Assembly (NCBI GenBank): GCA_037975125.1 | Contig: CM075857.1 | Coordinates: 27,212,582 to 27,276,581, forward strand | Length of the DNA: 64,000 nucleotides | Source of the DNA: Latrodectus hesperus | Taxonomy: Eukaryota; Arthropoda; Arachnida; Araneae; Theridiidae | Direction of reading: 5' to 3' | Part shown: piece by piece, positions 11,291 to 23,561 of the stretch | Numbering within the stretch: position 1 is the first letter of the stretch | Layout: every line of letters starts with the position of its first letter | Notes under the pieces: model-generated | Seen by the model: the letters and a program-made list of their open reading frames with translations, nothing else | Database searches by the model: none | What the model was told of the DNA's origin: nothing | Translations under genes and position numbers: made by a program

Positions 11291-11515
11291 TCAAAAGTCG
11301 AGTCTCTTTGGAGGTCTCCTGCTTCGATTTGAGCGTCGGAGTGGCACATCAGTTTTCGGCTTCCCGGAAGTGTCTGGTACAGGCTTAGGTGGTATATCAT
11401 CACTTGGAGTGGCAGGTACAGGTACTTCTTTAGGTTCAGTTACAACTTCAGGTACAGGTGCAGGTGGATCCGATTCAGCAACATCATCGGATACTGGCTC
11501 ATCTGGAAAATTCAA
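11291..11515 (-). pseudogene. gypsy-type pol C-terminal tail, copy 1
   Basis: About 74 codons: an acidic, proline-rich stretch (PDEPVSDDVAESDPPAPVP) ending in a basic segment, LRRSNRSRRPPKRLDF, and stop. This architecture is common at the very end of metavirid-like integrase polyproteins in arthropods. The upstream reading runs back into LTR-derived sequence, so the fragment has no proper start and no catalytic domain. Immediately downstream on this strand lie the purine tract and the LTR. Confidence 0.55.
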
Positions 11516-11633
11516 TGCGAAACTACGGAACCCAAAAAGGTAAACAAAGCACGCGCGCGTCACACAGCTTGGAAGGTTCTCTAATCTGGCTGTTGCCAGA
11601 TACATAACAGTTTCTCCCCGACAAAATATAGAG

Positions 11634-11870
11634 TCAAAAGTCGAGTCTCTTTCGAGGTCTCCTGCTTCGGTTTGAGCGTCGGAGTGGCACATCAGTTTTC
11701 GGCTTCCCGGGAGTGTCTGGTACAGGCTTCGTTGGTATATCATCACTTGGAGTGGCAGGTACAGGTACTTCTTTAGGTTCAGGGACAACTTCAGGTACAG
11801 GTGCAGGCGGATCCGATTCAGAAACATCATCGGATACTGGCTCATCTGGAAAATTCAATACGAAACTACG
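11634..11870 (-). pseudogene. gypsy-type pol C-terminal tail, copy 2
   Basis: Second copy in the 343-bp repeat unit, with a handful of differences from copy 1 (for example ending RRPRKRLDF). Because 343 is not a multiple of three, the two copies are read in different frames and cannot form one protein. Confidence 0.55.
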
Positions 11871-11935
11871 GAACTCAAAAAGGTAAACAAAGCACGCGCG
11901 CGTCACACAGCTTGGAAGGTTCTCTTGGAAGGTTC

Positions 11936-12690
11936 TGTTAATATTTGTAAAAGTTTAATTTTTATATAATAAATTTAAAATTAGCTTAATAATTTGTTAC
12001 TTATGGAAGATTAAAGTAAATTGTATTCCTTCAATGTGCATATTTTTCAAAATATTTTAGACTTAGAAAGTAGTAGTTCGTTGTTACATATCACCTAATT
12101 TTATTCAACATTATATTTTAAATTTTTTCTTAAAAGTGATTTTCAAATAATTGCAAACTGTATTTTTTATATGCATAATATGAATAAAATATTAAAATTT
12201 ATGAATATATATTTTTGTTCTTTACTAAATTTTGTGTAACAAATACCATCGATGTGTGAATAGAAAATTATTTGATATTAATTTACAATATTTTTTTGTT
12301 GAGAGAAGAAATGTACTAATGCAATTTTCTCTGGTACACATATATAGTCAGAATTTAGCAATTTCTCTTTATATAAATAATGAAATGTTTCGTTACTGCA
12401 TGTATGTCTTTTTTATACCTCTGTTTACAGATTAAATTACTTAAAAATTTTATTCATTGAGATTGAAATATTAATGATCAAAACAGATTGAATGCATACA
12501 GTAAAAACTGAAAATATGTAAATTGTCATTTATTCTAATTTTGTTACACAATGGATATAAATTATTTTGGTTATAAATGTTTAATTTTTTGTGTCTTAGT
12601 TTATACTTTAAGTAAAAACCTAATGGCTGAAATTTTTTAATATTCAATTGTAAATTGAATTTCAGGAAGATTTTCATAAATAAGGAGCCG
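11936..12690. other. AT-rich sequence, nothing recognised
   Basis: Short open frames only, of biased composition. No repeat or RNA signature seen. Confidence 0.6.
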
Positions 12691-12875
12691 TATTCAAGAG
12701 ACCCCAGGGAAGTTGCGTGGAAAACTCCCAACCACTCTGCCCGACAGAACTGAATTTAAAAGGCAGCAGAGCAATATCTGTTTTCTGTTGTTGAACCATC
12801 ACTGGGATCAAACCCGATCTTTTATGTTTTAAAGAAGACTGTGCTTTCACTAATTCATGGTGTGTACATTTTATG
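12690..12875 (-). mobile_element. tRNA-headed SINE-like element, family G
   Basis: On the minus strand an A-box-like gaattagtgaaagcacag precedes a clear B box (gggtttgatcccag), followed by a GC-richer body of about 120 bp. No second copy was matched in the window, and the ends and TSD are not defined. Confidence 0.4.
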
Positions 12876-13139
12876 ATACTTTGCCTCTCAAATTTTAATT
12901 TACTTACATCTGAAATTGGTTTAAAACCACCACAACTGGAGATGGAAAAAAGGTTTTAATCTACTAAATTATAATATCCCATTAAATTTGAACAAAAATA
13001 AAAATTTCAACAGAAATTCTATCTCTCAAAACTGATTTTTAAGAATTTTTTTCTTCAAAATCACTCTATGATATTTTTACAGTGCATAATAGACAGCATT
13101 TGTGTTTCATGATTAGTGTGAGTGTACATATATACGAGT

Positions 13140-13460
13140 ATACCTTTAGGTTAACGGGTTTGGAATATTCGCCCATCTCCAAGTGCCTTGAAATTTTGAG
13201 CCACGATCAGATGACGATCGGAGCTCGCACCCTCCTCTCCACATCCACGCCACACCAGCGGAAGAGCTTTGGACATCACATGTTAACGTGGACACGTCCT
13301 CAACCCTCGGAGCTCCAACAACCCTGTGAGGGAAAACACGTGGTCTGCTGAATACCTGGCATAATGTATCGCAGTATGTCAACAGGTGTGCTTCCACCAA
13401 CTACTGATTTGAACATTCAAACTGTAATCGTGAGTCGTGGCTGGGACTTGTATATGGGCT
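13140..13460 (+). repeat. dispersed repeat, family I, copy 1
   Basis: GC-rich island sharing an ordered series of words with the reverse complement of 23,290-23,550: acgggtttggaatattc, cccatctc, then agctcgcaccctcctctcc-like and acatcacatg-like words, then gtggacacgtcc-like and tgagggaaaa-like words. The class is unknown. No coding frame is conserved between copies. Confidence 0.5.
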
Positions 13461-13659
13461 TGAAGTATTTTCATTTCATTATCTACGTAGGAACTGTAAA
13501 TAAATTTAATTTCATTAAAAGCAACCACTTTCTACTAGGAGCTTCTATGGTTTTGCAAAAGAGTGTGTGCATGCATGTGTATATAAGTAAATACATGTAA
13601 ATGCATATAAAAATTGTATAAGTAAATAAGCGTTTTTGTACTAGTCGATCTAAAAATTA

Positions 13660-14440
13660 CCAAACTTTATCCGTTAGGGGTTTATTTACGACGGAAAATC
13701 ATAAAGCAAACTGATTAGGGCATGACCAGAAATGTCTGGGATAATGTGACGAATTCGTATTAGGGTCTCTCTGTTAGGGGTTTGTTTACGATGGAAAATC
13801 GTCATAAAGCATCTTCCAAACGCAAGTTGATTAGGATATATGCTATGAAGGTAGAGATTGCACAACTGAGCATCGATTAGTCCACGATGACGTTTTGGTG
13901 GATACTTCTCAGAAAGAAATCTAGAGGTAGCCTAGTTAAGAAGACAGCTGATTCCTAACAGGGAATTACTGGAATGAAAGGTCAAATGCTGATTTTGCAA
14001 ACAAGGCCATCGGCTAAATTACTGCCCACTGAGGAAAAAATAAATAATACTTCTCCTCAAAATAATATAAACTCCATATCCATAAAGGAACATCTCATGG
14101 TAATGCGAGTGCCTTGACCTGAACACCATGTCCAAAAAATTACAGATAATGTAATAAAGTGGAAGAGAAATTTGAATGAGAAGCTCTATTCATTCGACAA
14201 GTGACTTCTGATTCTCCTAATCCGTGGAGTGATGCCAACATTCGGAAAGGTTAATTGGTGGATCCCGACATAAAACTTATAATGAAACTTTTGGAAGTTA
14301 TAAAGAAAAACTACTTGGCACGAAATAGCACCTTGAATCCCACTGCAAAAAGATATTGATCTTGGTAAAAATCGGTATACTGTGGGTGACAGGATAACAA
14401 ACATAATCCGCTTACAAGACTGCCTTTGGCCCCATGAGGC
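13660..14440. other. unassigned GC-richer region with an internal direct repeat
   Basis: Two direct copies of cgttaggggtttatttacga / tgttaggggtttgtttacga lie near 13,671 and 13,768, each followed by ggaaaatc and cataaagca. The remainder, to 14,440, is less AT-rich than its surroundings and gives scattered open stretches such as GKNRYTVGDRITNIIRLQD on the + strand near 14,360. Probably a decayed transposon. I cannot name the family. Confidence 0.35.
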
Positions 14441-17400
14441 TATCGTGAGTCATTCAGTTTCATTATTTACTTAAATGCTTCTTTTGTATATGTTTGATTT
14501 TCGTATATTCATTTGTATATGATTGAACAAATTAACTACAAAGTTAATTAAAGAGTAATACAATATTACTGTATATTTCCTTCATATGTGGCGTTGTTAT
14601 TTATATTTGCTAATTTTTAAGTTATTAATTAAAATAACAACATACAAAATACCTCTACTATTAACATAGAAATTAATTTTCTTAAAATAATTTTGAATAA
14701 ATTTATTTCCCCTAAAATTTATAACTCACATGTCAGAAAGTAATATGTAAAAAATTAGACAGTTGTGGACAAACACTCCACGCAATTAATGTTTACTTGG
14801 AATTTTAATGACTGTATCAATTTCATAATTCATAATCAATTTCATATTGACTTATGGATGAATTTAATGATGAAGTAATTATTCTATAAGTACAAAACGT
14901 GATTTTAATTTTAATAATACAATATAAGGCTAAATAAATTTTTAAATAAATAATTTTAGATCAGAAGAAAATGGTTCAAAATGAGGAAAAAGTTATCTTA
15001 TGTCTTTAAATTGTGTGATAACAATTTGAAAGTTACTCAAATAATAAATCAATAAGAAAATCAAAAATCAAAAATAATAATAAAAAAAGCTTCACAAATG
15101 TAAAACTCAATAAGATGAGAGAGAAGTGTTTCATAATAAGTTTATTTGATACGCGTTTAGAAATGTTGCCAAAGTTTCAAAAACTAGTTTAAAGTCAAAG
15201 AATCTCATATATTTCAATACTATAAATTAAATAATTTAAGTATGTATTCGTAGTTAAGCTACATTTATGCAAGCTTCCTCTTAACTTATAATATACATAC
15301 AATTTCAATACACTTTGAAAGAAATGCAATCATCAAATCACAGATTTCCATTCAAATGATATTATTTTATGATTTCATAACAAAAACTCATTTTTATTAT
15401 TTCATATCTAGAAATTACATAAATATTCTTGTTATAAATAACATTTTAACTATTTTTTTAAGTTGAGAGTATTACCTCTACTTTTTTATGAATAAAATGA
15501 CTTTCATAATACAAATTCATTCAACTTCTATCAATGTATAATAACTGCAATGCCAACATAGTATTATTATGTTATCATGAGGACACAATGAAAACAATGC
15601 AAACATTTTTCTTCTTTCATAAAGGAACAAAATTTAATATAAATGTAATTAAAATATTTCCTTTCACTTGGATATTAAAAATAAATATGGGTTGAATTTT
15701 TTCGTGCTAAGACTTCGAGACATTACATTTTATTTCATATAAAAATAAGTGTAATTACAAAAATATGTAAGGAAATTTATAACATAAAAAAAAATATATT
15801 TAAAAAATTTAGTTGGAAAAAAAAATGTGTATAATTTGACAATTAAATTCATACTTAATGAATGTATTTCACTTCATTAACAAAAAAGATTTACATTATT
15901 CAGCGCAAAGTTAACTCTTCCTTTTAAATGAAAAATAAACTAAATCAAACAAAAATAAATTCTTTGTATGGAACTGATCCTTATTTTATTATTAATTTAG
16001 GCATATTCTGAAACGATCTATTTATTATTCAGAGAAGAAGAAAAAATTTGGTGCAGATTTTATTCGCTTTCGATTTTGTTGTTTAAGCCATTCTTGAAGT
16101 ATCAGAAGCTTTTCACAAAAAAACTCGAGTTTATCACGCCTTCACGAAGTACTGAAATGTTTACATGATGAATGCTTAACACTCCATTAAAAAGGAAGGA
16201 AACAAGTGCGTAAAAATTTTTGGAAGGGGGATATGCATATTTCACCTTGAACATTGATTTTCCAATCAGTCCCTATCTACCATTCCACAAGAAAAACTTT
16301 TAAAATTATTCCAAATGGTTTTTCTCCCTTTCTTGTCGTAAGTTGAAGGAATTCTTGCCTAGATGCTCTTTTTCGATCGAAATACAGAAAGACAAATCTT
16401 TACCGTCGCATGCAAGAGAAACAGAAAAAGCATCACGCGACAAGTTTTTGAACTCTTTTTTTATTTCAAGAAGAAAAATTTCAAATTCATAGAAGAAATG
16501 ATTTGTAAAGTTTGTGGAAAAGTTTTATTTTTGTATCATTTATTTCAGAGAGTGGGATAAGTATGTATAGTAATACAGAATGAGAAGTTTTAAGTTCTTA
16601 AATTTGCTAACTATTACTTAATACCAGAGATAAAAAGAATTTATAATAATTCCTGGAGTTTTGAAATTGCAAATAGTTTATAATTAAATTAAAATAATAT
16701 AATTTATATAAAAGAAAGAATTTTCCAGTAAAGGTTGAGTTATTCTAGGCATTTACATTCCAACAAAAAAAGTTTTGCTTATTTCTCCCTAAATTAAATT
16801 GCATTAATGAATAAGGAATTCGTAGATGTGAGTAATTACAGTTATGGTTATGAATAAATGCAGATTCGTATTTTATTTCATATTTGTACCATAAAATAGG
16901 AACTTTGTTACAGTTATATTACAACGAATATACCAATATTGATAAAAGAATAAAAATTCATGTGAAGAAAGATTCATTCCGTTCAACATTTTTGAATGCA
17001 AAAATTCATGCGCGAGAAAACTCATGTTTATTGCAAAAGTTCACGATTTTTGCTTTCATTTATTGTACCAAATTTACAGATAAGTAAAATGCATCTACAG
17101 TCATGAGTAAGTATTGCAGTTAATAATTACTTACAGATATATTATAATAATATCTTAACTTTTATAAAAGGCAGAATTTCCAAAAAAATGAGGAATTATA
17201 CATTAACAATGAACACAACATATTTTTATTCGTCTGTTTTAAGCTTGAAGGATTAATTAAAAGGAAAGAAAAAAAGCAAGTAAATAAAGTTTCAAAATAT
17301 GTTTTTGAAATGAGAATAATAAAATAATATAATAAAAAAATTCAGTTTTCACAGAAAATAATGATTTGTTAATTAGTGTGAAAGAAGAAATGAATATAAC

Positions 17401-18225
17401 AAAATAAATGCATTTATGATGATAAAAGATTTAAAATTATACAATTCTTAAAATTTTTAATTTAAATTTCAATAAAAAAACAAGTAAACATAAAGTAAAT
17501 TTTGCATATATTTTTACGCGGTGAATTAAATTTGTAACTTTTCATTGCTGATGCACTGCAGAATAATATAATCTTAAAATGTAATGTGTGCATATATTTT
17601 TAAAATAAGTGTCAATTATTCAATTTATAAATTATTCATCTTTAAATACAATGAAATATTGTCAAAATTAATGCATGTTACATAATAATTATTTAACTCT
17701 CTGCTACATATAGTGGTAAACATCTATTTATTTAAACAATGTCAATGTAAATTTCCTTAATGAAAAGTTATTAATTATAGTTTTATGAATTAATAATTAT
17801 TTAGGTTTAATCATTTTTAAATATCAAATAATAGAAAAATGAATATTTAACGCAATCACATAAGTGATCAAATTACTGAAATTATTAAATTAATAACGTA
17901 TAATTATTAAAATAATAAAATAATAGGTTTTATAAGGAACATATTCGATTAAAAATCAAGTTATTTCAAATTATTTACAACTATACTACCAAAGAATACT
18001 TCAGTATAGAAGATTTGTATTTTCATAAGAATTCTCAAGATATAAGAGATATTTATTAAATATAAAAAAGAACTAGGGATCATCAAATATAATTTCCGCG
18101 ATCTGAAAACATGTTTGAAAAATGAATTTTTTTCTCTAAAAAAGGTATTTTAAATGCCGAATTTTACTTTACTTTAATAACTTTGCAAAAAATTACCTTC
18201 TAGACTTAATTTGCATAGTAAGAGA
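14441..18225. other. long AT-rich stretch without recognised features
   Basis: Low-complexity AT-rich DNA. The open frames at 16,363-16,560 and 16,884-17,087 are short and biased in composition. No element ends, RNA genes or coding similarities were seen. Confidence 0.6.
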
Positions 18226-18227
18226 GT

Positions 18228-18525
18228 GTTGCACTACCGTGCTTCTCTGTACCTAAACCCAAGTTGGGCTATACCAATTAGATAGAAACAGCAGAGTATA
18301 GTCTTTGTGAATTTGAAGCAGAGTCCAAGCCGAAGACCCCCACTTCTTGTGAATTTCAGCCCCTAGAGTCATCAGTACACTTGGAGGACATTGCGGCATG
18401 CCCAGTTTTAATGTGCTCCAGCCGCCATCAGCGAACACGACTGATTTTTGGTTATGCAGGGACTCAAACTCATTACCTTTGGAAAATGAGAAAGACGCCC
18501 AAAGCCAGACCACATAGTCAGAGAG
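18228..18525 (-). mobile_element. tRNA-headed SINE, family F
   Basis: The minus-strand head has an A-box-like tgtggtctggctttgggcg and a B box, gagtttgagtccctgc, about 35 bp downstream, followed by a 200-bp GC-richer body. The body recurs, truncated, at 2284-2412, and its end at 2953-3005. The TSD was not resolved. An 86-codon frame across it is incidental. Confidence 0.6.
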
Positions 18526-20085
18526 ATGTAGTTAAATTTTGAACCTATCACAAAATTTGACCATCAGGTCAACGTAATTAAACGGAAATATTTACATCTA
18601 TCAGTAATTATTACGAATTAAAGCATTACTATTTGTTATTTTATGTTGCTTTTAATTTATTTCATACTACTCAATATGATTTCTAGTTTTTGTCATTGTT
18701 TTCATTTGAATAAACATATCTATCAATTATAAATATAATTTATAATAAAAGTAAAATTTTATTTGTAAATGATAGCTTACAAATAAAATTAAGGATAAAA
18801 ATTATTTTATCATAATAGAAAACATTTATGGAGGAAATAATCCAGCATTATTAAATAACGCTACTTAAAATAATCCCCTTTTTTACAAGCTGAATTAAGA
18901 AGCTTCATCCATATTTTAAAACAAATCTTTCAGTAACGCGAATGACAATATTTTATTTTATTTTCACAACTTCAAAATGTTAAGACTTTTAATAAGATAA
19001 AATGTGTGCAACAATAAAATACTATCCATTTAAAGAAATTCATAAATAAAAAGAAATAGCTTTAATAAGGAAAATTATTTTTCGAGTTATTTCTAGAACC
19101 GGGGATGATTAGTGAATCTAAAAATGAAATAATATGAAAAGTTTAATCAAAATCTTGACTCACATGACTTGATTCCTCTTAAAAGTTTTAAGCGGTCTTG
19201 AGTTAAAAAGTGCTAAACCAGCTTTTCTTAATAAAAATATTTTTTTTTAGTCAAAAAACTGCCATACAACATTATTGAAAGATCAGTAATATTTTAAGTG
19301 ACAGTTAACATTTTAAGTAACTCTTAAATAAGTAACTCTTGACAATATCTTTCTTTCAATATTGTAATCCTGAAAACGTTGGAAATGCATTTATAATTTG
19401 TAAAACTGTAAGAGTAAAATCGAATCATTTTATTGGAAATTTAATTCTTTTAATCATACATTACAATATTTTAGTTTATGTATCAATATTTGTGAATCCA
19501 CTAAAAGTGAAAAAGAAATGTTTAATTTCATTCAAAAATAATTATATATTTTTTTAATTTTTGAAAAAAAATATTATAAGCATGGAATCTATATTTATTA
19601 GAAGTGATAGCTTAAAATTCGAGATTTAATATTAGTATGGTTTCAAAAATATTGCATTATTTATAAATGATAAATTTTTTAATGAATTATTTCATTATAT
19701 TTCAAGAAAAAAATATTCTTTCCGATGTACAATTTATAATTGGAAATTACAATTATAACTCGTAAGACAGTAAATATACTTTGCATATTGAAATTTATTT
19801 ATTATAAATATAAAATAAAATAAAATATAAACATTTAAAATATACCTGCCACACCATAAAAGTAAAATAAAAGTAAAAAATTAATTGCTTTTATAAATTG
19901 AATTAAAATAAAAGTTATTTCAATTGAAACCATTTTATTATGCTATATCATTTTAGAATAAAAAAAACCTCTAAACAAGCCTCGCTCTTAGAAAAAATCC
20001 TTGAAAGTCCTTAATTCTCATGAAATTAATATAAGAATTCGATACTATATTAACTTATGTGAAAAAAAACTAAGTACTAAACTCT
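18526..20085. other. AT-rich sequence, nothing recognised
   Basis: No coding similarity or repeat family seen. Confidence 0.6.
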
Positions 20086-20087
20086 TT

Positions 20088-20320
20088 GGCACGTCAGCCC
20101 ATGTGGGCATAGGCCCATACAGTGCACCATCTCTGTTTTCTCTAACCGAGGGGCCTTGTGGATGCAAAACATATGTTCCGATTAGGTGGTCATCATAACG
20201 CGAAACCTCCAGTGCTTAGTTCCCAAACATGCTTGGTACTCAGTTTATCCACCCACTGTAGGGATGAAAGGCAGAGTTGACCTTGCCCAGTCTGAGGATC
20301 GATTTGTTTATTATCTATGG
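20088..20320 (-). mobile_element. SINE with a core resembling a widespread invertebrate SINE domain, family H
   Basis: On the minus strand a B-box-like tcgatcctcagactgggcaa is followed by ctttcatccctacagtggg, then tggataaactgagtaccaag, then catgtttgggaactaagcac and tttcgcgtt. From memory, the tttcatcc...ggtcgataaa..aagtacca order matches the conserved central domain of cephalopod and other invertebrate SINEs. The tRNA-like 5-prime end is mostly missing. Single copy here; boundaries approximate. Confidence 0.5.
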
Positions 20321-20493
20321 GCGTTCTCTAGAAGCAAAAGCTAAACACAGCATATAGTACAATTCAATATTTCATTAACAAAAATTTACGTGATTTTATT
20401 TCGAGAATTTAAGCAAAACATTTTTATTTATCGAATAATATTTAATACATCCTCAGGAAAGGAAAGGCTTAGATATTTTACATGTATTAAGAG

Positions 20494-20752
20494 TCCTGTG
20501 GTCGGTCGTTGAACAGATACCATGGGTGCAATGGTCTGGAGAAATTTACTCCCCCTTCAGATCAATGCCAAAATTGAGGGAGTAGATCCACTGGTGCTGC
20601 CATCTATCGGAGGATTTGAAGAGCAAAAGTCGTACTTTCACCTTTATGGTGCTCTGATTAAACGAAAGACGCTCCCAATTGACTTAAATTCGTATTGCCA
20701 AGGCATAGCGAGCTTGGCTTGTCCAAGTGTCATAAGTAACAACAACAACAAC
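20494..20752 (+). mobile_element. SINE family B, 5-prime truncated, with 14-bp TSD
   Basis: Matches the body of the full-length copies at 50,921 and 52,055 (gttgaacagataccatgg, then agatcaatgccaaaattgag, then gtagatccactggtg) and ends in an (AAC)n tail after cataagtaac. The direct repeats acatgtattaagag at 20,480-20,493 and 20,753-20,766 are perfect. The tRNA head is missing, as expected from incomplete reverse transcription. Confidence 0.85.
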
Positions 20753-20766
20753 ACATGTATTAAGAG

Positions 20767-21067
20767 CCGACCAACTGGTCTAGTGGTCAGCGTGCCTGAC
20801 TACGGGTAAGAAGGTCCTGGGTTCGAATACCGGTTCGGGTATGGATGTACTTTCTCTCTCTATCCATCCTGTCTTTGTCCTTTCCTTATATGAATGAGGT
20901 GTGAATGGTTGCCTACCCTATAAACGGGTCCCTATGGCATGCATGTAGAGCAAAGTCGTACTTTCACCTACATGGTGCTCTGATAAAAACGAAAGACCCT
21001 CCCAATCGACTTAATTCGTATAGCATAGCGAGCTTGGCTTGTCCACGTGTCATTAGTAAACAACAAC
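20767..21067 (+). mobile_element. chimeric SINE: family C head joined to family B tail
   Basis: The head at 20,767 (tggtctagtggtcagcg, B box gggttcgaatacc, then ttcgggtatggatg and ccctataaacgggtcc) is family C. After about 20,945 the sequence switches to the family B 3-prime part (gagcaaagtcgtactttcac to cgagcttggcttgtcc), with the (AAC) tail. The left flank is the acatgtattaagag repeat shared with the previous SINE. A diverged third copy (acgtattaagaa) follows at 21,068-21,079. So this is an independent insertion at the same target rather than a simple deletion between two SINEs. Confidence 0.7.
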
Positions 21068-21079
21068 ACGTATTAAGAA

Positions 21080-21915
21080 TAGTTATTTCAGAGAAAAGTA
21101 CTAAGAGAGATGGCTCATTAGCGTTTATTAATATGCTTTTCACAAACAGCTGCTGAATTTTTTTAGAAAAATTCAAATATCACAATATTAAAAAAACAAA
21201 AAATTAGAGTTGCAAATAAAAGGAATATGAAATGTGTCGCATATGTGTTGTGTCACACATTTAAAACTAATTTATTTTTAAAAAGACAATATGTTGTTCA
21301 AAGTTTATGAAATTGTTAACAATTGTAACTCTGAAATTTTGCATTAATTTAGTGGATATTCAAGCTTTAATGTGAGTAAAAATATAGTTCATAATAATTT
21401 TTAACTAACAATTTTTATATTAAAAGAAAAATTTAAGAATGACAGAAATAAAATTTAGTTTTGTAAAATAATTTATTAAAGGATTGAGACAGCATAGTTT
21501 TTGAGATTTTATTGGACAGAAAATTTTAAATTTTAATGAAAACTATGTTACCTAATGAGAACCAGATTTACACAATTTAAGTGACAATGACAAATATGAT
21601 TAACTTAGAAAATTTATAAAAATTCATCGCGTTTCTACTTGGAGAGGAAAAAAAATTTCTTTCTGCACAAATAATAATAGAGCTTTATAAAAACTGTTTT
21701 AAAATAATGGAGTGTTGAAATTTGTTTTATGAAAACAAGATTAATAATTCCAGAGCTATTATTGTAATTTCAGCTTCTTGCAAATGCATCTACTGAGCAG
21801 TACTTTTAGTGTATTAGGTATTTTATACTTTTTGAAAGAGCAAAAATGTGTTCTTAAAACATTTCTATACAGGAGCGCTTTTCACAGATGTATGAACAAT
21901 TGTCACAAATTTTCC
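21080..21915. other. AT-rich sequence, nothing recognised
   Basis: No repeat, coding or RNA signature seen. Confidence 0.6.
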
Positions 21916-21919
21916 AAAT

Positions 21920-22165
21920 GTCAACAGTTACCATGGGTTTCATGAAGTAGAGAAAACTTCCTCTTCCTTCAGATCAATATCAAAATTGAGAGTGGAAACT
22001 TTGGTGGTGCCATCTGTCGGAGGAGTTTAGAATAAAGTCGTTCTTTCAGCTTCGTGGTGATCTGGTTAAGCAAAATGCGCACTCAACTGATTCACATTCA
22101 CATAGCCAATGGTATAGCGAGCTTGACTTATCCAAGTGTCATAAGCAACAACGAATAACAACCCT
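21920..22165 (+). mobile_element. SINE family B, 5-prime truncated, older
   Basis: Same segment of the family as at 20,494 (caacagttaccatggg, cagatcaatatcaaaattg, cgagcttgacttatcc, cataagcaacaacg), but more diverged. No clear TSD. Confidence 0.75.
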
Positions 22166-22960
22166 AATAAATGCTTGTGAAATGTATGTAAATGTATAAT
22201 TTTTTTCTGAGATATCGGCCGACTTTATTCATTAATATTTCATGAAATTTTTTCATAGTTTTTAAATTAAAAATTTCTATTTTACATATGTAAATATGAC
22301 AGGTTCTTCAATATATAATTATTATTTGTATAAGTATATTTAAAAATAAAATTTATATTAACTACTGTTCCTCAAGCAACTACAGAAACGCAATTTATTA
22401 AAACCAGCTTAGATGAAGATTGAAAATAGATAATAAATTAGACATAAATAAGTATAATAATATACTTTGAGGCTTGTTATAATTTATTATAATACAACAA
22501 TTCTAAAAGAGTTTCCCTATACATTTATTTTATTAAGGATTTATCAATTCTGATGGCAGTTTTATAATACGAAACTACATGAAACCGAAATGAATTATTC
22601 ACTGTGTGAATACTTTAATTCTGTATAATCTGTTCATAAAATAAACATTATCATCATGAAAGTCTATCAAACTTGAAAAGATTCATAAAATGAAATTAGC
22701 TAAATAAAAATGAAATGAATCAATAAATGAAAATGAAGTAATCAAAAATACGATAAATATCATTTTTTTATATTTGTCTGATATATTAATATAAAATGTT
22801 ATAATGTATATAAAGCGTATGAGAATTGATATTGTGAAATGAGAAATAAAACATAATAAACTTGCATTTCATAACGAAAATAATAATTTTTTTTTGTTTT
22901 TATTACAATTATTTAGAGCTCTAAAGACTCAGTAACTTCACGCCGTTTAACTTTAAGATT
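22166..22960. other. AT-rich sequence, nothing recognised
   Basis: No gene or repeat family seen. Confidence 0.6.
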
Positions 22961-22961
22961 T

Positions 22962-23262
22962 TATTTCTAAAGATGGACACTGGAATAACTGCCTTCGCCA
23001 CAACAAAGCCGGAAACTGCTACTCAGTTACAGTTACCCGTTGGTCATCTGTGAAGGATGTCACGGAGGCGAGTAGCTTTACCTATTTGATACTCCAGCAC
23101 AAATCGGTTCATAGGATGAGGCACATTCATTCATCATACCAGAAGAAAGGACAAGGAAACAGAGACAGAAAAGAATAATCATGTTATACCGGGGATTAGA
23201 ATCCAAAACCAGCAGCCTAGGAATCAAAGAGCTCTAACCATTTAGCCATCGGCCGGATTTCC
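22962..23262 (-). mobile_element. tRNA-headed SINE, family C, diverged copy
   Basis: The reverse complement follows the full-length copy at 44,430 throughout: head near 23,262 with B box ggattctaatcccc, then agaagaaaggac-complementary words, the acggaggcgagtagc block and the ccacaacaaagcc block near the tail. The TSD was not resolved. Confidence 0.75.
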
Positions 23263-23289
23263 CGTTAACATCAGCAAAGTGAAACATGA

Positions 23290-23550
23290 TTTACCATGGG
23301 CAGTGATTAGAAGGGGGTGACCACATTCTCCCTCATTAGTTTAGGGACTTGTCCAAGTTTATCTGTGACGTTCAAAGTCCTTCTGCTCATGTGGTATGAT
23401 GTGAAGAGGAGAGTGCTAGCTCAAGGGTGTCCTCGTCACCCGTTCAAAATGACGGGGAGCTTAGAGATGGGAGAATATTCCAAACCCGTTAGTCTTAAGT
23501 TACAGTCAGGAGCTCGCGTGCACCGCTATCCATGTGTACACATTACATTT
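23290..23550 (-). repeat. dispersed repeat, family I, copy 2
   Basis: Reverse-complement counterpart of 13,140-13,460 (best words ttccaaacccgtt and gatgggagaatattcc). It lies directly between a SINE and the Tigger-like MITE. Function and class unknown. Confidence 0.5.
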
Positions 23551-23561
23551 ATTTGATACTA

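Larger units (their letters stand above)
11080..11935 (-). mobile_element. gypsy-type LTR retrotransposon 3-prime end, tandemly amplified
   Basis: Read on the minus strand the order is: end of pol, a purine tract (tcggggagaaac), then LTR-like sequence beginning tgttatgtacctggcaacag near 11,268 and containing an aataaa signal near 11,118. A 343-bp unit that joins the first part of the LTR to the pol tail is repeated head to tail: 11,181-11,523, 11,524-11,866 and a partial third unit to about 11,935. The far end of the LTR is not resolved; it runs into the MITE at 10,906-11,065. No 5-prime LTR, gag or catalytic pol domain is present. Confidence 0.6.

Noticed and set aside
11291..11845. A single 184-residue protein
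   Set aside because: The N-terminal part is translated LTR and out-of-frame pol tail created by the tandem repeat. Only the last 74 codons are retroelement pol.
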